A stretch of DNA of 60,000 bases from contig NC_088301.1 of NCBI RefSeq assembly GCF_032854445.1, positions 3,598,001 through 3,658,000 of the forward strand, in the 5' to 3' direction. Below are positions 35,001 through 47,000 of this stretch, piece by piece. A program made the translations under genes and the position numbers. Source of the DNA: Liolophura sinensis (lineage: Eukaryota; Mollusca; Polyplacophora; Chitonida; Chitonidae). Position 1 is the stretch's first letter, and the number at the start of each line of letters is the position of its first letter. Under the pieces are notes generated by a model, which saw only the letters and a program-made list of their open reading frames with translations, was not told where the DNA came from and ran no database searches.

Positions 35001-38000
35001 ACAATGGGGAAAAACAACATATGGTAAAGTATAAATATACTGAAACTTCCTTCCATGAAGAAGAAACCACAGCAGCCACAGCAAGGATGATGTTGGCTTA
35101 ATTTTAAAACTATTTTCTTACTAGTCTAGTGCAGCTGCATTGTAGGGGTGAAGCGTGAGAGATCATAACACAACAACAGGCCAATCCTTCTGGTCCATGT
35201 ATAAACAGGATTCTGCTTCACTTGTTAGCTAACAGCAGCACAAGCCATCCAACAGGCATGGGAATGTTTTTGCCTAACTGTGAACATCATCCCCCTCAGA
35301 GCAGTTAGACTGCATTCACCACCTAAATACAGTCCATGTAAACTGTCTGCTTTCTTCTGTCTGATTCATTGTTTATGCCATACTCAAGAATATTTTACTT
35401 ATACATGTACAATGTCAACCAGTGTTGTGGTGGGAGGAAGCTGGGCAGAGCCCGAGGAAAACTCACAAATATCTGCAGGTTACTGGCCCACATGAGCTGG
35501 ACTTGAACTCACAGTGAACACATTGGTGGGACACTCCTGCATCATAGTGCTACGCTAGCCCGTTAATCACCAGGCCACAGAGGCCCCCTGCTTCCTTGTA
35601 ACACTGTCTCAGAATACCACAATAGACAATGTGCCATCACAATGAAAGTGCTAGATTACTGCAGCATCATGCTGAAGACACCAGACATGACACTCTAATT
35701 AGTCAGAATCTCAGCTGAGTTACATTCTATGTATGCTGTCATACTACAGGTGCTAGATCACTCCAGCATCATGCTAAAGACACCAGACATCACAGTGCAA
35801 CCAGTCAGTGTCTCAGCTGTATTACATCTTACAGTACACTTTCAGACTCAAAATGCTAGATCACTGTAAGCATTATGAGGAAGTGGCCAGACATGACACC
35901 CTATAAACCAGTCAATATACAACGCCTTGGTGGCCATTTCCACCGGTGTCCACCGATAATGTTAGGCAGCAAAAACAAGGCCAACAGTCTTCTTGTTGAC
36001 TTGTTCGGTATGCTTATATTGTAAGCTTACAATATGTACACAATAAGCCTGGTGCACCAACAAAACATGTACATGGCTGCAGTCCTCTATCCTTGCAGGT
36101 CACACTATCTCTGAGGGGTGGGGTTACCTACCCTGGGTCTCCTGGACTGATGGCCAGGCCTGACCGATCACCTCGTACCCCATCTCTTCAAAGTTCAGGA
36201 TTTCCTCCACACTATGATGTTCTTCTTCTTCTTCCTCTTTGTCTTCCTCTGAGTTAGCCTTCTGTATAACAACAACAACAACATATTTTCCAACAACAAC
36301 GCAACACTTTTTAAACTTAAATTTGAGACCTCATCAAGAAAGATTAGTTTACAACAATACAGCAACTGCATATATCAATAGCAAATATGACAGTTATCTA
36401 TTTATTTGATTATTGTTCAGTCCCATACCCAGGAAACTTTCACTGATGTAATGGCAGTTTTATGGGCGGAGGACAGTGGACTGCCTGTGGTAAACCACCA
36501 ACTCTCGGCAGGTTACTGACAAACTTTCCCATATATAACACCTGGTAGCTGGACCCTGACGGCAATTAATTGACATCAAATGTTACTTTCCCAATATATG
36601 TACATTAAAGACAGTGCAATGTTACAGTAGAAACCAATACATTCCAACACTGCAGACTGTTGCACTACAATCCATTTTACATAACAACGGCTCAAGGTCC
36701 TGTTTTACACTAGTGCCACAACAGGCCATTAAAAAACATGCCACCTCTCCATTATACATACAAGTTGTCTTCAATGAATGCTTAGACTGCTTTTGAACTG
36801 GTGGGAATTTGGGCTCCAAAGGCCTCACTCAACGCAAACTTTTTTCTAAATAAAAGATAATTTTGGTATCCAGCAAAAAAATGATCCAGGTTCCCTCAAG
36901 AACCAGATTTCAAAGAAAAAAGTTAACATTTCTGCAAATATTTGACATTTTTTATCATCTACTTGCAGCTGAAATTTACTGAAGGCTCATCATATTTGTG
37001 CCGAGAGCATTTCACCTTGCCTCACCTGAATTCCCAACCTTCTGCCCTGATTACAGTGAAATGATCCTCAATATGCTGACATTTTACACCTCTGCAGATT
37101 TGCAAACCAGAATATGCATCTTCTTTTTGGCTCAAAATGAGTGTTACATTGAGGCATATATTTTTCAGGTAAAGAAGAATAGTTTTAGAAAAGTGGCTGT
37201 ACCTTATCTAAGTATGGTGTGAGGATATCCCATGTGTCTGAGAAACGGTCAATACTGTATGTCTCCAGGATAGCTCCTAAACATCGCACAGCCTCCACTT
37301 TGTACCCCAGGTTCTCCTTCCTACACTCCTTCAGCACTGCCTCAAGCACCTGAGATGTGAACATACTGAGACATGAACAAGACACAACATGAACACAATA
37401 AAACAAGAACAGAGAGAGAGCCATAAACACATGAGAGACATGAATGCAATGAGTCAGGAATGGCATGAGACATTGAGCCCAATGACAGAAGAACGTGACC
37501 AGAAATGGGACACCACAGAGAAGATTAGAGTATGACATGAATACAATAAGAACAATAATACATTCATGAAAACAATGAGACATTCATGAGAACAATCAGA
37601 CATTCATGAATATAATGAGACCTTCATGAGAAGAATCAGACATTCATGAGAAGAATCAGACATTCATGAGAACAATCAGACATTCATGAGAACAATCAGA
37701 AATTCATGAAAACAATGAGACATTCATGAGAACAATGAAACATTCACGAATACAATGAGACATTCATGAGAACAATGAGACATTCATGAGAGCAATGAGA
37801 CATGGGCAATCTGGGACATCGACACATTGGGGCATATAATAAAGCACATCTGGAACATTGGGTACATTGAGTAAGTAAATGTCAGACAGCTCAGGAATCA
37901 AGACATCACCCAAAATATAAGATAGCTTAGAATTACCAAACATACATATATATCAGGCCGCTTAGAAGTAATAAAGACATACATATCAGCATTAATAAGT

Positions 38001-41000
38001 GCTACACAGTCTTTTTGTCGTTCTCATGTTGCTATCATCACTTCAGCTCACACAACAGTGTAAATGACAACATTGTGGTGTGATTTCGGGTAATTTTCAC
38101 ATTCACAATTTCATCAGTGTTTAAAGCCGAGCTGAAGAATTCTTCATGAACATAATGGCAGTTGGGTTATTTGCATATTTGCAAGTACTGACCTGGTCAG
38201 TGGTAGGCTGTTCCTGTGGGACTGGGTCACTATTCAGGCTGAAATACAAGGTGTAGAACAGGGTACCTGTATACCATACATCATAAATGGAGAACACAGT
38301 ATTAAAAACTGGCTCATACCAAAGCTGTGCACATGAAGTGAAAACAAAACTCACAGAAGAAAAACATTTGTGTCATGGAACTTAAAAAAACTTTTAGAGG
38401 AATCATTTAGCCCTAAGACATGTAAGAGTTGAAAAAAAAATTTAAAAATTACAAAATCAATGAAAGGAGCAATAATTACATTCAATATAAAATTTTAATT
38501 TTTTCTTTACCATATAGGTAGTACTTACCTACAGGATGTACATACAGTTGATAAAGCTTTCAGTAAGGCCTCCTGTAAAACAGAATAAGGAGAGTTCAGA
38601 GATTAATCAATAATTCACACACCTGCACTGGTACTGTACTGATAATCATCTTAGTAACTTACATTTGTTTCACCGGCCCGGATGGCACAGTTGGTAGAGC
38701 GTCCGCTTCGGGGCCGGTAGATCCAGGATCAATCCTTGATCGAGTCACACCTAAGACTTTAAAAGAGTAACTTCCTCGCTTGGCGTTCAGCATGAAGGGG
38801 ATAGTGCAACGACTGGTTGACCCGTATCAGTATAATGGCTCGGGCGGGGCGGCTTACTTGCCTTCGGTAAGTCGTCTCAGTGAAGCAGCACTAAATAAAA
38901 GAGCGGTGGAAATCCGTCCTGCATCAAGGAGGCACATTACACGTACATGCACCTTAATGATTCCTTCGTCGTCATATGACTGAAAAATTGTTGAGTACGA
39001 CGTTAAACCCCAAGCACTCACTCACTCACTTACATTTGTTTCAACATTCATTAATGCCACCATCAGACATAATTAGTTCATATGAAAATTCACAGGTGCG
39101 ATGCCTCGTACTCACCTTTCCTGTCCACGTCCTTCCAGATAGGGCCCTCAGGAGGGCATTCAGCAGGGTACCCAGGTGAGGTGCCCCCAGTGAGACACCC
39201 AGTTTGGAGGCCATGGTGCTTATGGCCATGGCAGCCTGGGCCTTGGTATGCCAGGAGGGGGAACCTATGGCCACACACAGCAACTGTACGGTCTCCTCCA
39301 TGTACAGACGCAGCCCACCTTCTGTACCTGTCGGTCAGAACACAACAGCGGTGAGGGGTTTTGTCGAGCACATTTACATACATGTTCTGCAGATTTCTTT
39401 TTCTTTGTTCGTATTCAAACATTTCATAGCACTATATTCGGTGAACGAAACAGATGTAAAACAAAACATCAATTAAAAACAGTTTCAGATATACACATTT
39501 TTCAGCTGAAATTTACTTTAATCTTTTGTTTTCTCACTTTTCAACCATCAATAACTTCACCTGTGACACCATCCCATCCATATTTTGTCCATGTCCATGT
39601 ACCATCACCCTGTGCACTTTAAGTGTTGCCTCTGGTGCCCTGTACTCTTAACATCACCTGGTGCATTGAACAGGTTACCTCACCTGTCATGCTGTACATG
39701 TGGCCTCACCTGGTGTGGTGTACCTGTAGCCCCACCTGGTGTTCTGTACATGTGGCCTCACCTGGTGTGCTGTACATGTGGCCTCACCTGGTATGCTGTA
39801 CATGTAGCCTCACCTGGTGTGCTGTTCATGTAGCCTCACCTGGTGTGGTCTACCTGTAGCCTCACCTGGTGTGCTGTACATGTAGCCTCACCTGGTGTGG
39901 TCTACCTGTAGCCTCACCTGGTGTGCTGTACATGTAGTCTCACCTGGTGTGCTGTACATGTGGCTTCATCTGCTGTGTTGTACATGTAGCCTCATCTGGT
40001 GTGCTGTACGTGTGGCCTCACCTGGTGTGGTGTACCTGCATCCTCACCTGGTGTGCTGTTCATGTAGCCTCACCTGGTGTGGTCTACCTGTAGCCTCACC
40101 TGGTGTGCTGTACATGTAGTCTCACCTGGTGTGCTGTACATGTGGCTTCATCTGCTGTGTTGTACATGTAGCCTCATCTGGTGTGCTGTACGTGTGGCCT
40201 CATCTCGTGCTCTGTACATGTGGCCTCGCCTGGTGTGGTGTATTTGTAACCTCACCTGGTGTGCTGTACGTGTGGCCTCACCTGGTGTGCTGTACGTGTG
40301 GCCTCACCTGGTGTGGTGTACCTGCATCCTCACCTGGTGTGGTGTACCTGTAGCCTCACCTGGTGTGCTGTACATGTGGCTTCACCTGGTGTGGTGTACA
40401 TGTGACCTCACCTGGTGTGGTGCACCTGCATCCTCACCTGGTGTGGTGTACCTGTAGCCTCATCTGGTGTGCTGTACATGTGTCCTCACCTGGTGTGCTG
40501 TACATGTGGCCTCACCTGGTGTGGTGCACCTGCATCCTCACCTGGTGTGGTGTACCTGTAGCCTCACCTGGTGTGCTGTACATGTGGCCTCACCTGGTGT
40601 GGTGCACCTGCATCCTCACCTGGTGTGGTGTACCTGTAGCCTCACCTGGTGTGCTGTACATGTGGCTTCACCTGGTGTGGTGTACCTGTTGCCTCACCTG
40701 TGCTGTACACTTAACCTCACCTGGTGTGGTGTCCAGCCAGACCTCCTGCCAGACTGTGGTCTCCTCTTCCCCCGACTGACTCACCGCCACCCTCTGCCCG
40801 TCCTGTCCCCGCTTCTCATGCATGGCAAAGAAGGCCAGAGGCATTGCAATGGCGCCATGTTTCTTCAGGACGTCAGAGCTGTGATGACTGATCGCCTGTA
40901 GGGTCAGGCCACATGCCTGATGTGCCACCTCATCTGTAATATGCAACATTTGTTTGTTTCTTTATTCACTGCTTTATGCCAGTCTTCAAAATAAAAGACA

Positions 41001-44000
41001 AAACTTTCCGATCTAAGAATGTTCTTTTTGTAGCATAACTGTGGTCAAGCATATTTAGCTAGCACATATACATCTATGCATAAAGGATAGCTCTCTCATC
41101 TAACCGTTTCCAGTACACTGGGTGTCCTCCCATCATAATTCTGGTTGCCATCATGGAAGTGAAATATTCTTGAGTATGGCATACGGAACTGATCAAATAA
41201 ATACATTATACTGTGTACACAACTTTGGTAAAATAAAATGAAACAAGCATCCAGAGGATCCTGAACAATATGACTAGCGGTACATGTACAGGTAGACAGT
41301 AATTCAAAATGTCTACTAATAAACCTACATGTGTGAGTTTCAGAGACTTCACACCATCTGTAAAATAAATCTGTTATTCTGTTGTTAGTAGATTAAAAGA
41401 GGAAAGAAGTTAATACATGGATAAATGTATATCCTCACCATCTTTCTCCATATACCATGATTTCAGCCTCTCTATTAACTTTTCTATACTGCTGTCTTTG
41501 GCAATCTGAAAAGAGACAAAACTCTGTAGAATAGTCTTCAACTCATACCATTATTAGTACATAATTATATAGAACTAGAGTGAATTTTCTCCCCTCAACA
41601 CCAATTGACTTAACCAATGAATACACAATAGGTTTAAAGGCCAAATCAAATTAAAGAATACCAGAAGAAAACTACATGTGTCTAATGGAAATAACCTACT
41701 AGCAGAATGCATATACATGTAGCCTGTCAGTGGTAACAAATACACTGATATCCAAGATAATGTGTAATACCTGATAGTTTGGTCTGACAGCCTAGAAAAA
41801 AGATAGATGTGGTTAGGAGCTCACCTGTAGGAGACACACGATAGCAACACTTCAGCTCAATACTGAAGTCATGAATTTGGTAATTTATGGTAATTAGTAT
41901 GCACACAGAGCATCAGCGAGTCAGCATATAAGTTATGAATATTGTAATTTATGGTACAATATTTAATATGCCCGCAGCGAATCAGTGATGGAATGTTCCC
42001 CTCGTGTTTTTGTCCTTTACACGTGTGAAAAATCTGACCTCAATATATGCAGTACTTTTTAAGCTAACACCCCTAACATTTTGTTTAACATCTGCCGATG
42101 CCGATATAAGATGATGTACACCTGTACACAAAAGTAAAAAAATAAAAAACAGATTTTTTTCTAAGAGCAGTGTATGTACACAAGACTTCCTGTTCAGTAA
42201 TGAAAAGTTTAAAGAACATACACTTGACAAAACCCCAAAACCAAAGTTGGCTTGTGCAAGTCTATTAGATGTACACATGCCTTACCAAGGATGATCTAGT
42301 CATGCATAGAATGTAACTAACACACCACAAGATGAACAAACCACAAAACCAACGTTGGCTTGTACAAGTCTAATAGATGTACACATGCCTTACCAAGGAT
42401 GATCTAGTTATGCATAGAGTGTATCTATAACTAACACACCACAAGATGAACAAACCACAAAACCAAAGTTGGCTTGTACAAGTCTAATAGATGTACACAT
42501 GCCTTACCAAGGATTATCTAGTCATGCATAGAATGTATCTATAACTAACACACCACAAGATGAACAAACCACAAAACCAAAGTTGGCTTGTGCAAGTCTA
42601 TTAGATGTACACATGCCTTACCAAGGATTATCTAGTCATGCATAGAATGTAACTAACACACCACAAGATGAACAAACCACAAAACCAAAGTTGGCTTGTA
42701 CAAGTCTAATAGATGTACACATGCCTTACCAAGGATTATCTAGTCATGCATAGAATGTAACTAACACACCACAAGATGAACAAACCACAAAACCAAAGTT
42801 GGCTTGTACAAGTCTAATAGATGTACACATGCCTTACCAAGGATGATCTAGTCATGCATAGAATGTATCTATAACTAACACACCACAAGATGAACAAACC
42901 ACAAAACCAAAGCTGGCTTGTACAAGTCTAATAGATGTACACATGCCTTACCAAGGATGATCTAGTCATGCATAGAATGTAACTAACACACCACAAGATG
43001 AACAAACCACAAAACCAAAGTTGGCTTGTACAAGTCTAATAGATGTACACATGCCTTACCAAGGATTATCTAGTCATGCATAGAATGTATCTATAACTAA
43101 CACACCACAAGAAGAACAAACCACAAAACCAAAGTTGGCTTGTACAAGTCTATTAGATGTACACATGCCTTACCAAGGATTATCTAGTCATGCATAGAAT
43201 GTAACTAACAAACCACAAGATGAACAAACCACAAAACCAAAGTTGGCTTGTACAAGTCTAATAGATGTACACATGCCTTACCAAGGATTATCTAGTCATG
43301 CATAGAATGTATCTATAACTAACACACCACAAGATGAATAAATCACAACACCAAAGTTGGCTTGTACAAGTCTAATAGATGTACACATGCCTTAACAAGG
43401 ATTATCTAGTCATGCATAGAATGTATCTATAAATAACACACCAAAAGATGAAAAAAAACCCAAAGTCTGTAGACATAGACATACCTTAGCAAGGTGGCCT
43501 AAGGCTGAAGCAAAACATTTGCGTATGGCACTGTTTCTGTCATGGAGGCCATTCAACAAGGACCCCATGAGTTTACCTGCAAGTGAAAGTACGTGTAAAA
43601 GTAGTGCATTGTAGGTGCTGTTCTGTCCACAATGATATAGTTCACAGATTTTTCTTTCCCAAATCTTAACACCTGCCCTGGAATTTCTATAATTCTATTT
43701 TAAGACACAAATAGGCATTACAATATTATTAACATGAGTTGAAACTAAAACCTTACCCGTAAAAGGGGCCAGATCCTGAGGACAATGGTGAACCAGGGAA
43801 ATAATAAAGCTGGAACATCCGGCCTGAAAAAAAACAGCACGTGTAATTTTGCTTTACGTATATTTGAATTCCATATCTGAATGATTATTCAAGTGGTTGC
43901 CCTGCTAAGTATTAAAAAAATAATTGCTCAAATGAGGTCAATCGGCAGAACTTACGTCCAAAAGCCTGATCACTAAAGTGAATGCCATAGATTCCTACAC

Positions 44001-47000
44001 CTGTACAGCATTTTCACCTTGGTTCCTATTTCAATCACGTATCTCACCTTGGTCCCTATGCCAGCCATGTACCTCACCTTGGCTCCTACACCATCCATGT
44101 ATCTCATCTTGGTCCCCATGCCAGTCATGTACCTCACCTTGGTTCCTACACCATCCATGTATCTCACCTTGGTCCCTATGCCAGTCATGTATCTCACCTT
44201 GGTTCCTACACCATCCATGTATCTCACCTTGGCCACTATGCCAGTCATGTATCTCACCTTGGTCCCTATGCCAGTCATGTACCTCACTTTGGTTCCTACA
44301 CCATCCATGTATCTCACCTTAGTCCCTATGCCAGTCATGTATCTCACCTTGGTTCCTACACCATCCATGTATCTCACATTGGTCCCTATGCCAGTCATGT
44401 ATCTCACCTTGGTTCCTACACCATCCATGTATCTCACCTTGGTCCCTATGCCAGTCATGTATCTCACCTTGGTCCCTATGCCAGTCATGTACCTCACTTT
44501 GGTTCCTACACCATCCATGTATCTCACCTTAGTCCCTATGCCAGTCATGTACCTCACCTTGGTTAGTACACCACCCATGTATCTCACCTTGGTCCCTATG
44601 CCAGTCATGTATCTCACCTTGGTCCCTATGCCATCCATGTATCTCACCTTGGTTCCTATGACAGCCATGTATCTCATCTTGGTCCATATGCCAGTCATAT
44701 ATCTCACCTTGGTTTCTACACCATCCATGTATCTCACCTTGGTCCCTATGCCAGCCATGTATCTCACCTTGGTTCCTACACCATCCATGTATCTCACCTT
44801 GGTCACTATGCCAGCCATGTATCTCACCTTGGTCCCTGTGTCAGTCATGTATCTCACCTTGGTTTCTACATCATCCATGCATCTCACCTTGGTCCCTATG
44901 CCAGTCATGTGTCTCACCTTGGTTCCTTCACCCATCATGTATCTCACCGTGGTCCCTGTGCCAGTCATGTATCTCACCTTGGTTCCTACACCATCCATGT
45001 ATCTCATCTTGGTTTCTACACCAGAAATGTATCTCACCTTGGTCCCTATGCCAGTCATGTATCTCATCTTGGTTCCTACAACAGTAATGTATCTCACCTT
45101 GGTTTCTACACCAGTAATGCATCTCCGTTTGGTTCCTACATCAGCCATGTATCTCACCTTGGTTCCTATGCTAGTAATGTATCTCACCTTGGTTACAGTA
45201 CAAATATTTTATCTCACCTTGGTTCCTACGCCAATCCCGCCACGTATCAGGTCAGTCAGCCTGGGGACAAGCTCCTTCAGCACGGTCTCATCCACGTACT
45301 GTACACACTGAATACCACAAACACAGACATTTGAAGTCGAATAACTTCACTAATTCTCTGTTCTTTGACAAAGACACAGCCTTTCACTGACCTCTGCAGA
45401 TAAGGTAGTAGAGATCACAACGTCTGAAAAATGTCTAGCAAACTAGCAAACTAGCTATGTAAATTCACCAAAGTATATTGCCACAGAAACAAAGAACATC
45501 ATACAAATCGGCAAAAACATATATATTCACATGTATACCCATAGATATATCTACCACAGAATACTAAGATGTTCAAATGAATCAGTGACTCAAAAATATT
45601 TTTTTTATACTTACATTAGTATTTTGTATATATGAGAGTCAGGATTATGGGTTGAGGTTGAGAAGTATGATTTCAGAACCTATATTTAAACTCTAGACAT
45701 TAAAAAATGTTATCTTAAAAAGCAATATATCAAAATTTCACCTCCCAGTACCAACAACTAAGCATTGTGACAATGTTTTAAATTTTAACATCACTCAAAT
45801 ATGGCCAGAACTTCACCACTGACAACTTACAAGATGTCAATCTACAGATCATTAAACTACACCACTGACCACTCTGACCAAGGGCTAATGTGCTTTACAG
45901 TCCAGCAATACTAGTCATAAGCTTTTGACATCAGTCAATGTGTTTATAACTATTTATTTATTTATTTGTTTTATGCTGTACTCAAGAATATTTCACCTAT
46001 GTGACGGCGACCAGCATTATGGTGAGAGGAAACCGAGCAGAGCCCGGGGGAAACCCACGACCAACCGCAGGCTGCTGGCAGACCTTCCCACATATGGCCT
46101 GAGAGGAAGCCAGCATGAGCTGGACTTGAACTCACAGCGACTATTTATCATTACAAAAGGAAAGTGATAAAACCGAAGTTGGCACTCCATACCAAGTTGA
46201 CAGTCTCCATCATAGGCGACATCTTTGAAGCTGCTATACGCACAGTATCAATCTGGTGACAAAAAAGCAACAAAAACTCAAAAAAATCTCCTGATAACCA
46301 TTTGATAAACTTCAAAAAGACAATTCGTAATTAAGAAAAAACAAGTTTCTTAGTTTGGGACAGCTGTTGTCAAAATTTTAAACTTTATACCAGAATATAA
46401 CAGATAATTTATTTTGTAGACAAACTGTTCACAGCTGCAAAAACTTCAAACTTCAGACAAGACAATGTGTTCACCGATATTACAACAAAGATAGTTCATC
46501 TTTTTTCATGACTACAGTTAGCATGTACACTCAGATAGTTCATCACCTGCATGTCAGTCTGTTATTATATTATCCTGTGTCACCTGACTACTGTTAGCAT
46601 GTACACTCAGGTAGTTCATCACCTGTGTGTCAGTCTGTTATTACCTTGTCCTGTGTCACCTGACTACTGTTAGCATGTGGACTCAGGTAGTTCATCACCT
46701 GTGTGTCAGTCTGTTATTATATTATCCTGTATCACCTGACCACTGTTAGCATGTACACTCAGGTAGTTCATCACCTGTGTGTCAGTCTGTTATTACCTTG
46801 TCCTGTGTCACCTCACTACTGTTAGCATGTACACTCAGGTAGTTCATCACCTACATGCCAGTCTGTTATTACCTTGTCCTGTGTCACCTTACTACTGTTA
46901 GCATGTAGACTCAGGTAGTTCATCACCTGCATGTCAGTCTGTTATTATATTGTCCTGAGTCACCTGACTACTGTTAGCATGTGGACCCAGGTAGTTCATC

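Noticed and set aside
38673-38745. tRNA gene
   Set aside because: The head resembles a tRNA, but it continues into the SINE body, lacks a proper 3' end and is flanked by target-site duplications.
38780-38983. 67-codon frame with a near-identical partner at 52199-52399
   Set aside because: Its apparent conservation comes from the two SINE B copies. The SINE has a tRNA-like head and no coding role.
39585-40901. Cys/Trp-rich plus frames up to 144 codons
   Set aside because: They are translations of the 26-bp array antisense to ECPAS exon 19 and its intron.
43973-45311. 404-codon minus and 430-codon plus open frames
   Set aside because: Both are the 30-bp array read in a frame that stays open because 30 is divisible by 3. 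The minus frame is not continuous with the true exon frame, which meets TAA first.
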